Positions 1 through 8,308 of a stretch of DNA of 64,000 nucleotides are shown here, in pieces; within the stretch, counting starts at the first letter, position 1, and each line of letters starts with the position of its first letter. Made by a program: the position numbers and the translations under genes. This DNA comes from JADLAT01 sp964348795 (GTDB lineage: Bacteria > Pseudomonadota > Alphaproteobacteria > Micavibrionales > Micavibrionaceae). Where the stretch lies: positions 15,528-79,527 of the forward strand of contig CAYGDY010000012.1 of NCBI GenBank assembly GCA_964348795.1, read 5' to 3'. A model generated the notes under the pieces. It was not told the DNA's origin. It ran no database searches and saw only the letters and a list, made by a program, of their open reading frames with translations.

Positions 1-2
1 TT

Positions 3-206
3 CAAACCACCATCGTCCGCGCGCATCCTGAAGAATCCGTGCTTGCGCGGGCGATTGGAAAAGATAGAAAAGGTAAAGCCTCTCTTGCGCTTTACCTGCT
101 GGCCATCGCTCTGTCCGCTTACTATCCGTGGGGGTCACAGATTTTGTACGCGCTGGTGGCGCTGTTATGGCTCGTGCCGGATCAACGCATTGAAAAGCTA
201 CTGTAA
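3..206 (+). CDS. TMEM175/DUF1211-family membrane protein, C-terminal end (partial)
   Basis: An open frame enters from the left edge and stops with TAA, leaving the last 67 residues. It has a charged stretch (HPEESVLARAIGKDRKGK) followed by two hydrophobic segments (LALYLLAIALSAYYPWG and ILYALVALLWLVPD) and ends in DQRIEKLL. This matches by eye the C-terminal end of bacterial TMEM175-like (DUF1211) proteins, some of which form potassium channels in the cytoplasmic membrane. The start and most of the protein lie outside the window, so ion selectivity cannot be judged. Confidence 0.6.
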   Translation, partial: QTTIVRAHPEESVLARAIGKDRKGKASLALYLLAIALSAYYPWGSQILYALVALLWLVPDQRIEKLL

Positions 207-224
207 CCAAAACGAGGCGCCCAC

Positions 225-467
225 ATGATGCTTTACACTCTAAGAGTGGCCGTGATTCTTCTTTTGGCCAGTGCTTTGTTGTTGCATCTTCTCAGAACCC
301 TGAAGGAAGCTGTTTACAAAAAAGAAATCCGTATCAGGCATGGCGTGCGTTATAGCTGGCGAAAAAATCCTGCGCTTTTTGCCCTCGCCTTTGGTGTGCA
401 AAGCCTGATCTGTTTTTTGATGTTATACGTGATCATCCATACGCTCTTGGGATCTGGCGCCCCCTAA
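225..467 (+). CDS. small two-helix membrane protein, unknown function
   Basis: An 80-residue protein with two clear hydrophobic segments, residues 5-24 and about 51-73, separated by a basic stretch (KKEIRIRHGVRYSWRK). The topology suggests a small inner-membrane protein. It starts 18 bp after the preceding channel-like gene on the same strand, so the two may be co-transcribed. Its end overlaps by a few bases the convergent Mth938-like gene. ATG occurs twice at the start (225 and 228). I do not recognise the family. Confidence 0.55.
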   Translation: MMLYTLRVAVILLLASALLLHLLRTLKEAVYKKEIRIRHGVRYSWRKNPALFALAFGVQSLICFLMLYVIIHTLLGSGAP

Positions 468-835
468 ACCGGCAACAATGCCGCCGCCACGCGCCGCCCT
501 TCAGCCATCAGAACGTTATACGTCCGGCACGCCGCGCCGGTATCCATGCTGTCGATGGTGATCCCCTGCGCTTTCAGAGCCGTCCGCACATCTGGCGGCA
601 CAAAGGCAAAAAATTTCCCCGTCCCGAGCAACAACATGGCGATGGAAAGACCTTCCAGCCCTTGGAAATGCGCGGGTGTGAGTTCGGAAACATTACGCGG
701 GGCCGCCCAGAGCATCGCGCTTTCAGGCCTCACAATCACCGCGCCCGTATACAGGACACTATTGACCGTGATCCCGCGCGCACCGTAGCCCTGAATGATC
801 TGGTGCCCCGCTTTGACGAGAGGGGTCATGCCCAT
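464..835 (-). CDS. Mth938-like domain protein (DUF498/NDUFAF3 family)
   Basis: A 123-residue protein matching the Mth938-like fold: an early GYGARGITVNS segment, a central LEGLSIAMLLLGTG segment, and a late GITIDSMDTGAACRTYNVL segment. The family is related to NDUFAF3, a mitochondrial complex I assembly factor; the bacterial role is not established. It lies immediately downstream of secF, with ATG 1 bp after the secF stop, as is common in alphaproteobacteria, so it is probably the last gene of the yajC-secD-secF operon. Confidence 0.85.
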   Translation of the reverse strand: MGMTPLVKAGHQIIQGYGARGITVNSVLYTGAVIVRPESAMLWAAPRNVSELTPAHFQGLEGLSIAMLLLGTGKFFAFVPPDVRTALKAQGITIDSMDTGAACRTYNVLMAEGRRVAAALLPV

Positions 836-836
836 T

Positions 837-1781
837 CTAGTGCGCCCCTTCCAGCGCAGATTTTCCGGAACTCTTCCTTAATTTCAGGTAATACAAGGAC
901 GGCGCAGAGACGAAATAGGACGAATGCGTCCCGATCAGGATCCCTAAAAACAGGGCCGACACGAAACTGCGAATCACTTCCCCGCCGAACAGCCACAACG
1001 CCAACAGCGCCAACAATGTCGAACCGGACGTCATCAGGGTCCGCGACAATGTGGAATTGATCGAGGCATTGATCACGTCTTGCATCGGCATTTTTTTGTA
1101 TTTCCGCAAGGTTTCCCGCACACGATCAAAAATAATCACGGTTTCATTGATGGAATACCCCGCCACCAGCAAAATCGCGGCCAGCGTGGACAGATCGAAA
1201 TGCATCTGCGTGATCGAAAACAAACCCAAAATCCCCACCACATCGTGGATCAGTGCCAGCATCGCCCCAATGCCGTACTGCCAGTTAAACCGGAACCAGA
1301 TATACGCCATGATACCCGCCATGGCGGTGAGCACCGCCATCAAGCCGGCCCGTTTGAGTTCGCTTCCGACCTGAGGCCCGACAAATTCTGTCCGGCGGTA
1401 CTCTACCTTTCCCACGCCAAATGTCTTGTCCAGCGCCTCCTGCACGGTTTCAATCGCGACCTTTTGGGCCTCGGGCCCGCCCGCTTGTTCGCGCATGCGA
1501 ACCAGAAGATTATCCGGCGCGCCGAATTCCTGAATCGACACCTCCCCCAACTTCAACCCGTTGAGCTGTTCACGCAAATGGGGAAGATCTGCGCGTTCCT
1601 GCGTTTTGATCTCGATCACTGTCCCGCCGGTAAAATCAATCCCGAAATTGAGGCCATGCAACGACAGGGATAAAAACGAGCCCCCCAAAATCACGATACT
1701 GGCCAGAAACGCGTAATAACGGTGCCCGAAAAAATCAATCTTCGTATGCGGCGGAACCAGTTGCAACCATTTAATAATCAT
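837..1781 (-). CDS. secF: protein translocase subunit SecF
   Basis: A 314-residue inner-membrane protein that works with SecD and YajC to drive late steps of protein export through SecYEG using the proton gradient. An early transmembrane segment (about residues 20-42) is followed by the typical GIDFTGGTVIEI motif, a periplasmic domain, and a block of membrane segments from about residue 125 containing SINETVIIFDRVRE, the SecF signature. The ATG at 1781 is chosen because a GGAG ribosome site lies just before it; an alternative start exists at 1799. It follows secD by 27 bp. Confidence 0.96.
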   Translation of the reverse strand: MIIKWLQLVPPHTKIDFFGHRYYAFLASIVILGGSFLSLSLHGLNFGIDFTGGTVIEIKTQERADLPHLREQLNGLKLGEVSIQEFGAPDNLLVRMREQAGGPEAQKVAIETVQEALDKTFGVGKVEYRRTEFVGPQVGSELKRAGLMAVLTAMAGIMAYIWFRFNWQYGIGAMLALIHDVVGILGLFSITQMHFDLSTLAAILLVAGYSINETVIIFDRVRETLRKYKKMPMQDVINASINSTLSRTLMTSGSTLLALLALWLFGGEVIRSFVSALFLGILIGTHSSYFVSAPSLYYLKLRKSSGKSALEGAH

Positions 1782-1808
1782 AAAACTCCGACCTCTCAAA
1801 ATATCCTG

Positions 1809-3362
1809 TTACGCCGCAATCGCTTTGGGTTTTTTCCAGCGCACCCATGTCAGAACCATCACCCGCGTGAGCATCATGGCGCAAAAATACGATGTCGCCA
1901 CCCCGATACACATCGTCACGGCAAAGCCCTTGATGGGGCCTGTTCCAAAAGAAAACAAAATCAATGCGGCAATCAGGGATGTCAGGTTCGAATCCGTGAT
2001 CGTGGTCCGCGCCCGCGTGTAGCCTGTATCGATGGCGGACAACACGGAACGCCCTTCACGCAATTCCTCCTTGATCCGCTCGAATACCAGCACGTTTCCA
2101 TCCACAGCCAGTCCGATCGTCAGCACGATCCCCGCAATTCCAGGCAGGGTCAAAGTCGCCTGAAGCGCCGACATCACCGCCAAAATCAACGTCATATTGA
2201 CCAAAATCCCGACAGAGGCAAACACACCGAACAGCCCATAGGACAGACAACTGAACACCACAACAAACAACAGCGCCATCAGGCACGCTTTGAGGCCTGC
2301 CGCAATCGAATCAGACCCCAGCGTGGGGCCCACAGTGCGTTCCTCCACCACCTGCATCGGGGCAGGCAACGCCCCTGCCCGCAAGAGCAAGGCCAGATCA
2401 CTGGCTTCCTCCACCGTAAAATTACCGGAAATTTGCCCTTGCCCGCCACATATAATACTCTGGATGACAGGGGCACTTAAAATTTTATTATCCAGAACAA
2501 TCGCAAAGGGCTTCTTCAGATTTTTCTTTGTTACCTCGCAAAAGCGCCGCGTACCAGCGGTGTTCAGACGAAAGCTGATCACAGGCGTGCCGTCCTGAAA
2601 GGTTTGTTGCGCCGTCTCCAGCATGTCCCCTGTAATCAGGGGCCGACGCTCGACAGACAGTTTTTGCGCCGGATGCTCCGCCATGGGAAAGGCCTTCACG
2701 CCGCCTGCGCCGGCTTCAGCCGCATCTTTTACCAGATGGAAATTCAATTTGGCCGTGGTCCCTATAATCGCTTTCAGGCTTTCCGCATCCCCCCCTGGCG
2801 CCTGCACCAAAATCCGGTTTTCTCCCTGCCGCTGGATCAAGGGCTCCGTCGTGCCCAGCTCGTCCACCCGCCTGCGAACAATCTCGATAGACTGGGAAAT
2901 TGTCTGGTCATAGATTTGTCGGATACCAGCGTCACTCAAAGCCCCCTCGAGCGTGACCCCGTCCGCGCGTGTCTGGATATCCAGCGCATCATCCAGCCGG
3001 CGCAAAAATTTGCGGGCCGTTTCGCCATCCGCTTTTTCCCGCAAAACAACCCGCACGCCGTTTTCTATTGTGCCGATTGCGCTGTATCCGATTTTTTCCT
3101 CGCGTAAGGTTTTGCGGGCTTCCTGAAGCAGGGAATCGGCCCGTTCCTTCAGGACCAGCGGCACATCGATCTCGTACAGCAAATGCGCCCCGCCCCGCAA
3201 ATCGAGCCCCAAATTCACTGTTTTGACGGGCAATATCCCGCCTGAAATCGCGCCCAGCGTTTCACGCCCTTTCTCCCCCACCATATTGGGTAAAGCAAAG
3301 AGCCCCCCGACCAGACAGACGGACACAATCATCCAGATTTTCCAACGCGGGAGCACGATCAT
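1809..3362 (-). CDS. secD: protein translocase subunit SecD
   Basis: A 517-residue inner-membrane partner of SecF. It has an N-terminal membrane segment, the signature LGLDLRGGAHLLYEID, a large periplasmic P1 domain with RRRVDELGTTEP, and a C-terminal membrane block that includes GLAVDGNVLVFERIKEE. The length is short compared with enterobacterial SecD (about 615) but usual for alphaproteobacteria. ATG at 3362 is preceded by AGGAAC at a normal distance; a TTG two codons upstream is less likely. It is the second gene of the yajC-secD-secF operon. Confidence 0.96.
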   Translation of the reverse strand: MIVLPRWKIWMIVSVCLVGGLFALPNMVGEKGRETLGAISGGILPVKTVNLGLDLRGGAHLLYEIDVPLVLKERADSLLQEARKTLREEKIGYSAIGTIENGVRVVLREKADGETARKFLRRLDDALDIQTRADGVTLEGALSDAGIRQIYDQTISQSIEIVRRRVDELGTTEPLIQRQGENRILVQAPGGDAESLKAIIGTTAKLNFHLVKDAAEAGAGGVKAFPMAEHPAQKLSVERRPLITGDMLETAQQTFQDGTPVISFRLNTAGTRRFCEVTKKNLKKPFAIVLDNKILSAPVIQSIICGGQGQISGNFTVEEASDLALLLRAGALPAPMQVVEERTVGPTLGSDSIAAGLKACLMALLFVVVFSCLSYGLFGVFASVGILVNMTLILAVMSALQATLTLPGIAGIVLTIGLAVDGNVLVFERIKEELREGRSVLSAIDTGYTRARTTITDSNLTSLIAALILFSFGTGPIKGFAVTMCIGVATSYFCAMMLTRVMVLTWVRWKKPKAIAA

Positions 3363-3374
3363 ATGCAACAGTTC

Positions 3375-3818
3375 CTATTTTTTCTTGTCATTTTTTCCGG
3401 ATTTTACACCGGACGCCCCGCCCTTGTTTTTTTCATCGTTGGCCGCTTTGGGCTTCAGCAGAGGCTCGTTTCTGCTCTGCAATGTCGACCGCAAGGCCGT
3501 GACGTTCAGACCATTCCCCAGATCCACGATGACCTCTTCATTCCCGTCCTCGATTTTGTCAATGACCCCGACCAGACCACCGCCAGTGATCACCGTGTCT
3601 CCCTTTTTCATCCGCTTCAAAGCCTGCGCATGTTCCTCGAAGCGCTTTTTCTGGGGGCGGATCAGGAGCACGTAAAAAAGCCCCACCATCACGGCCACAA
3701 ACATCACGTTTTTAAAAAAAAACTCACTGGAGTCAGGGGCTTCCACAGGAGAAAGACCAGCCTCTGCGGCTTTTCCAACGACTGCGACACTCTGGGCATA
3801 GGCGTGTGATATCAACAT
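3375..3818 (-). CDS. yajC: preprotein translocase accessory subunit YajC
   Basis: A 147-residue single-span inner-membrane protein of the SecDF-YajC complex. The membrane segment (FFFKNVMFVAVMVGLFYVLL, about residues 32-51) is followed by the family motif IRPQKKRFEEHAQALKRMKKGDTVITGGG. The N-terminal region before the membrane segment is longer than usual and the tail is a lysine-rich stretch. It is the first gene of the minus-strand secretion operon, so its promoter must lie in the 458-bp gap shared with ftsZ. Confidence 0.95.
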   Translation of the reverse strand: MLISHAYAQSVAVVGKAAEAGLSPVEAPDSSEFFFKNVMFVAVMVGLFYVLLIRPQKKRFEEHAQALKRMKKGDTVITGGGLVGVIDKIEDGNEEVIVDLGNGLNVTALRSTLQSRNEPLLKPKAANDEKNKGGASGVKSGKNDKKK

Positions 3819-4276
3819 TTTTTCCGTTCCATATCCTCAAACTTCAAGGTCCTCTTGTACAAACACGACCGGACTATAAAGTGCCTGTATGGAATTACAA
3901 GCAGGAGAAGCGAAAAAATCCCGAGTTTTTTCCTCCGTTCCCGCACCTTATGTCCGCTTATCCCCAGCACCCTGTGTATAACTTTGTGTATAGGCGCTGA
4001 ATAAAACAAAAACAACCCTTCCCTTGCACGAAACCCATACTATATGAAAGACTTGTCAGGCGCCTTTCAAGCCCGATCGCAACACCTGTTTTTTTAAATT
4101 CCTGTTTTTTACGGTATGACCTGTGGATTCTTTTGACATTTTTCTTTTCAGCCCCTCCGGACTGACGTAGTCTTCCAGACAATACACCGGAAAACTTCAA
4201 GATTTTTTCACACTGTCCGGCCAGCGTTTCAGGCCACAATTTAAAAAAACGAGCAACCTTCGGGGAACCAGACGCC
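3819..4276. promoter_or_regulatory. 458-bp divergent intergenic region between yajC and ftsZ
   Basis: This is the only stretch over 300 bases without a recognisable gene. It separates two divergent genes and so should carry both promoters. It contains three DnaA-box-like nonamers within 36 bp: TTATCCCCA at 3958-3966, TGTGTATAA at 3973-3981 (reverse complement of TTATACACA) and TGTGTATAG at 3985-3993. The part nearer ftsZ is rich in T-runs. No convincing protein was found; the short frames here lack ribosome sites and family resemblance. Confidence 0.5.
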
Positions 4277-5986
4277 ATGATAAATATCAAAATGCAACCG
4301 ACAGAAGTTCAAAAACTCTCACCCAAGATCATCGTGGCTGGGATTGGTGGCGCAGGGGGCAATGCGGTAAACAACATGATCTCGCAAAATCTGGAAGGGT
4401 GCGAGTTTCTGGTGTGCAACGCCGATGCGCAGGCGCTTGAAAACTCCCTGTGCCGGAACCGTGTCCAGTTGGGGGTCCATGTGACGGGCGGTCTGGGGGC
4501 CGGATCAAAGCCCGAGATCGGACGCGCCGCCGCAGAAGAATCACTCGAAGATGTCATGCGCTATTTTGAAGGTGCAAACATGGCTTTTATTACCGCCGGT
4601 ATGGGCGGCGGTACAGGCACAGGGGCCGCGCCCGTGATCGCCCGCGCCTGCCGTGAACGGGGCATTCTGACCGTGGGTGTTGTCACAAAACCGTTTCATT
4701 TTGAAGGCTCGCACCGGATGCGTTCTGCTGAATCGGGAATCGAGGAGATTCAGGATTATGTGGACACACTGATCGTTATTCCGAATCAGAACTTATTCCG
4801 CATCGCCAATGAAAACACAACCTTCTCCGAAGCTTTCCAGATGGCCGACAGTGTTTTGCAGTCCGGCGTGCGCGGCGTCACGGACCTGATGGTCCGGCCC
4901 GGCCTTGTCAATCTGGACTTTGCCGATATCCGCACCGCGATGCAGGAAATGGGCAAGGCCATGATGGGCACCGGCGAGGCCAGTGGTGACAAACGCGCCA
5001 TTGAAGCCGCAGAATCAGCAATCAACAACCCACTCCTCGATGATGTTTCGATGAAGGGGGCACACGGCGTCATTATCAATGTCACAGGTGGCAACGACAT
5101 GACCTTGTTCGAGGCCGATGAAGCCTGTAACCGGATCCGCGATGAAGTGGACCCTGATGCCAACATTATATTCGGCGCGACCTTTGACCCCGCCATGGAG
5201 GGCCGGATCCGCGTGTCCATCGTGGCCACGGGCATTGAAAAGGAACTGGAAAAACAGCGCCGGCAAGGATCTCAGGACCAAAAAGCTCTGAATAATGCCC
5301 AGATTGGGCCAAAAGCCTTCACAGGAGTCCGCTCTCCCCTTGAGCCCTCTGGCTATGCCCTCGCGCCAGCCGCACAAAAGCCTGTATTCATCCCGCAATC
5401 AGCCAGGAACCATACACCCTCTCCTAAAATGGTGGAACCTTCCCTGTTCAAAGAGCCCGAAGCCGAGCTCTTCGAGCAACAAGAATTTGAAATCTCCGCA
5501 GGGGCATCGGCCCTCTCTGCAGAACAAACGGCTTCTTCCGGCCCCTTGCGCGGCATGCTGTATAACAATGCCTTTATCCCACCGCGCCCCGCAGAACCCA
5601 CGTATGATCCGGCCTCCGGCACACGACCCTATATTGCGGGATTTCGTGGCGAGCACGTACCGGATTCTGCCCCCCCCCTGACATCCTCTTCGTTGAAACT
5701 CAATCCCCCGAAACAACCCGCACCTTTGGAGCAAAGACGGGCCCCTTCCCTGTTCGAGCGAATCAGCGGGACCGTTCAGGAGCATCTGGGGCATCTGGTC
5801 AGTCGTGTGGATTCCGCAACGGCGCGGGAACGAAGCGCCCCCGCATACAGGGAAACACCCGCAATGCGCCCTATGATCTCGGCCCCCTCGCAAGGGACAC
5901 TGAACATCGAATCACCCGCCCGCCCTTCACAAAGCGCCGGAGATGAACTTGATATTCCAGCGTTTTTAAGACGACAGGCCAATTAA
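4277..5986 (+). CDS. ftsZ: cell division protein FtsZ
   Basis: A 569-residue tubulin-like GTPase that polymerises into the division ring. The GTP-binding signature GGGTGTG is at residues 110-116, the T7 synergy loop NLDFAD at 212-217, and the globular domain ends near residue 325. A long proline-rich, low-complexity linker of about 230 residues follows, ending in the conserved C-terminal peptide DELDIPAFLRRQAN that binds membrane tethers such as FtsA. Long linkers are typical of alphaproteobacteria. Unusually, ftsQ and ftsA are not next to it. ATG at 4292 is an alternative start. Confidence 0.97.
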   Translation: MINIKMQPTEVQKLSPKIIVAGIGGAGGNAVNNMISQNLEGCEFLVCNADAQALENSLCRNRVQLGVHVTGGLGAGSKPEIGRAAAEESLEDVMRYFEGANMAFITAGMGGGTGTGAAPVIARACRERGILTVGVVTKPFHFEGSHRMRSAESGIEEIQDYVDTLIVIPNQNLFRIANENTTFSEAFQMADSVLQSGVRGVTDLMVRPGLVNLDFADIRTAMQEMGKAMMGTGEASGDKRAIEAAESAINNPLLDDVSMKGAHGVIINVTGGNDMTLFEADEACNRIRDEVDPDANIIFGATFDPAMEGRIRVSIVATGIEKELEKQRRQGSQDQKALNNAQIGPKAFTGVRSPLEPSGYALAPAAQKPVFIPQSARNHTPSPKMVEPSLFKEPEAELFEQQEFEISAGASALSAEQTASSGPLRGMLYNNAFIPPRPAEPTYDPASGTRPYIAGFRGEHVPDSAPPLTSSSLKLNPPKQPAPLEQRRAPSLFERISGTVQEHLGHLVSRVDSATARERSAPAYRETPAMRPMISAPSQGTLNIESPARPSQSAGDELDIPAFLRRQAN

Positions 5987-6057
5987 AGGGGACACCCTAA
6001 TAAAATTACCATAAATATGTTGAATTTATTGTATCATGTGTGCTATATGGTATTCCC

Positions 6058-6906
6058 ATGGACACATCCTGCTCAAATATTTTCAATCAGGTTGAGACAG
6101 CAGTCAGCTCTTTGGACCCGCAGGCCCTTGCAGAAGCGGTCAAGACAATGGCTGTGGCCCTAGAGGCGCAGGACACTCTTCCCACAGCAGAAGAACACCA
6201 GCAGGGTCTTGCCATCCTGTACCGGACAGTCTCGGCACTCCAATCCGTATTGCAGGATTCGACCATCGATTCTCTGACAGGCCTGCCAAACCGGCGGGCT
6301 TTTGATCAAGCCCTCGATACAAAATGGGCCGCCCTCAAACGGAATGACATGCACAATTTTGCACTCGTCTTCATGGATCTGGATGGTTTCAAAGCTATTA
6401 ACGACACATTCTCCCACGAGGCAGGCAACCATGTTCTGCAAGAAGCCGCCCAGCGGCTTCGGGGGAAAACCAGACAAGAAGACATGATCTTCCGCTATGG
6501 CGGCGATGAGTTTGTCATTTTGATGCCGGTCAAAGACAAAGAGAATTTTTCTAAAATCACAATCAAACAGCACCTCAGGGATTCTCTCGAGGGACTGGCA
6601 CTCTGGAAAAAGGATATCCCCTATCCCGTCAGCGCCAGCATCGGCATCGCGGTCAGTGACAATAACAGATCTGTCTCGGACCTCCTCCCCCTTGCCGACG
6701 CGCGTATGTACAAGGACAAGCACGGCAAAAATACTCCGCAAGAAAAAACGCCCCCTTCTGTTCTCTCCGCACTGTTCGACAACCTCCGCTGGCCCTGTGT
6801 AAAACCGCACCTTCCTCCCAAGGAAAAGAGGCTCGAAACACGCCGTATCGAAGCCATTATAAAGAAAAACACCCCCATTCCCCCTGAAACACATCCTGAT
6901 CCATAA
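6058..6906 (+). CDS. diguanylate cyclase (GGDEF domain)
   Basis: A 282-residue cytoplasmic protein that should make cyclic di-GMP from two GTP. The N-terminal 70 residues are helical with no recognised sensor. The GGDEF domain contains DSLTGLPNRRAF, the metal-binding FMDLDGFK and an intact RYGGDEF signature at about 148-152. The sequence RQED lies exactly five residues before GGDEF, matching the RxxD inhibitory site for product feedback. The last 70 residues are basic and proline-rich. ATG at 6058 is preferred over a GTG six codons upstream; neither has a strong ribosome site. Confidence 0.92.
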   Translation: MDTSCSNIFNQVETAVSSLDPQALAEAVKTMAVALEAQDTLPTAEEHQQGLAILYRTVSALQSVLQDSTIDSLTGLPNRRAFDQALDTKWAALKRNDMHNFALVFMDLDGFKAINDTFSHEAGNHVLQEAAQRLRGKTRQEDMIFRYGGDEFVILMPVKDKENFSKITIKQHLRDSLEGLALWKKDIPYPVSASIGIAVSDNNRSVSDLLPLADARMYKDKHGKNTPQEKTPPSVLSALFDNLRWPCVKPHLPPKEKRLETRRIEAIIKKNTPIPPETHPDP

Positions 6907-7018
6907 GGTCTACCCCAGAATCCACGGCGGAAATTTTTCTTGGAGACACGCTTCACTTTTCCGGCTTGAAAGAGTAGGCTTGGGGACTGAGCTTACAAAT
7001 TCAAGAGATCAAACCCTT

Positions 7019-7813
7019 ATGGCTGAATTTACCCTTCCCCCAAATTCCAAAATCAAACAAGGCACGCGTTTCGAGACCGCCCAAAATGCGGCGCGGACAA
7101 AGACTTTCAAAATTTACCGCTGGTCCCCCGATGACGCCGAAAATCCGCGGCTGGATGAATATGTGATTGATCTTGATCAATGCGGGCCTATGGTACTGGA
7201 TGCCCTCATCCATATCAAAAACAATGTGGACCAGACCTTGACGTTCCGCCGTTCCTGCAGAGAGGGCATTTGCGGTTCCTGCGCGATGAATATTGACGGT
7301 ACGAATACACTGGCCTGCACCAAGGCGATTGCCGATTGCAAGAGCACGGAAACCAAGATTACGCCCCTGCCCCATATGCCGGTGGTTAAAGATCTGGTGC
7401 CGGATCTCAATCATGTGTACGCCCAGTACACCAGCATTCAACCGTGGCTGAAAACCGACAGCCCCGCCCCGAACCGCGAACGCCTGCAATCGTCAGGGGA
7501 TTCCAATATCCTGAACGGGGAAGACGGACGGGGCCCTGCGGGCTGTATTTTGTGTTTTTGCTGTTCGACCTCCTGCCCGTCTTACTGGTGGAATAGTGAC
7601 CGCTTTTTGGGGCCCGCCATTCTGCTTCAGGCCTATCGCTGGATTGCCGACACCCGCGATGAAGCCACTGGAGAGCGTCTGGATGCGCTGGAAGATCCGT
7701 TCCGCCTGTACCGGTGCCATACGATTATGAACTGCACGAATACTTGCCCAAAGGGCTTGAATCCGGCCAAGGCGATTGCAGAAATCAAGAAGCTGATGGT
7801 GGCGCGGCAATAA
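7019..7813 (+). CDS. sdhB: succinate dehydrogenase iron-sulfur subunit SdhB
   Basis: A 264-residue subunit of respiratory complex II that carries electrons from the flavoprotein to the quinone. All three cluster motifs are intact: the [2Fe-2S] site SCREGICGSCAMNIDG with its later Cys, the [4Fe-4S] site CILCFCCSTSCPSYWW, and the last site CHTIMNCTNTCPKGLNP. ATG at 7019 fits the family length; a TTG at 6980 would add 13 residues. sdhC, sdhD and sdhA are not adjacent, unlike the usual sdhCDAB operon. Its 3' end overlaps the convergent DUF167 gene by 29 bp. Confidence 0.96.
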   Translation: MAEFTLPPNSKIKQGTRFETAQNAARTKTFKIYRWSPDDAENPRLDEYVIDLDQCGPMVLDALIHIKNNVDQTLTFRRSCREGICGSCAMNIDGTNTLACTKAIADCKSTETKITPLPHMPVVKDLVPDLNHVYAQYTSIQPWLKTDSPAPNRERLQSSGDSNILNGEDGRGPAGCILCFCCSTSCPSYWWNSDRFLGPAILLQAYRWIADTRDEATGERLDALEDPFRLYRCHTIMNCTNTCPKGLNPAKAIAEIKKLMVARQ

Positions 7814-8078
7814 GCGCGTCTTCTGAAAGCCCTCGCACTTCAAGAACCTTCAAACGGCTGGTTTCCCCGCGTATCAGAGTAATCGCGCTCTTGGGAATGC
7901 CCCAGTGTTTTGCCAGCAAGGCCGTCAGCGCCTTGTTGGCTTTGCCCTTCTCCGGTGCCGTTGTAATCTGAACTTTCAAAATATCTTGACCGTCTGCACC
8001 TTTTTCCCAGCCTGTCACCGCGTTTTTTCTTGCGGAAGGCTGAAGTTTTATGTTAACAATTTGCGTATTTTGAACCAT
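7785..8078 (-). CDS. DUF167 (YggU-like) family protein
   Basis: A 97-residue small cytoplasmic protein. The DUF167 core is visible: VNIKLQPSARKNAV near the start, the central VQITTAPEKGKANKALTALL with the family's hallmark P-x-x-GKAN, and KSAITLIRGETSRLKVLEV near the end. The biological role of the family is not established. It is read convergently with sdhB, the two coding sequences overlapping at their 3' ends, so there is no room for a terminator between them. Confidence 0.88.
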   Translation of the reverse strand: MVQNTQIVNIKLQPSARKNAVTGWEKGADGQDILKVQITTAPEKGKANKALTALLAKHWGIPKSAITLIRGETSRLKVLEVRGLSEDALIAAPPSAS

Positions 8079-8104
8079 ATGCCTTGCTATGAAACGGCTG
8101 TGTC

Positions 8105-8308
8105 ATGCCCCATGATTTGAAAAAATTGTTTAACAACCTCTGTACCAAGCCTGTGATAATCGGTGCAATTCTGCTCGCTTGGGGTGCGCTGGAACATTAC
8201 GAGGCCACCCATCCTGTCAAACACAAAGGCCCCACACCAACAGACATCGACGGGCATACCAAGACGCACCCTCAGGACGCATTATCCACAACCATATCCA
8301 GTCCGTAA
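8105..8308 (+). CDS. possible small single-span membrane protein
   Basis: A 67-residue frame filling the gap between the DUF167 and nadC genes. It has one hydrophobic stretch (PVIIGAILLAWGAL) followed by a polar histidine- and threonine-rich tail. No clear ribosome site is visible and its last 36 bases overlap the 3' end of nadC on the other strand. It may be real or chance. Confidence 0.3.
   Translation: MPHDLKKLFNNLCTKPVIIGAILLAWGALEHYEATHPVKHKGPTPTDIDGHTKTHPQDALSTTISSP

Noticed and set aside
43..228. 61-residue frame at the left edge
   Set aside because: Another frame of the same stretch (3-206) encodes the clear end of a TMEM175-like protein, so this is a shadow.
3812..4015. Short frames in the yajC-ftsZ gap on both strands
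   Set aside because: No ribosome site and no family resemblance; the region is better explained as regulatory.
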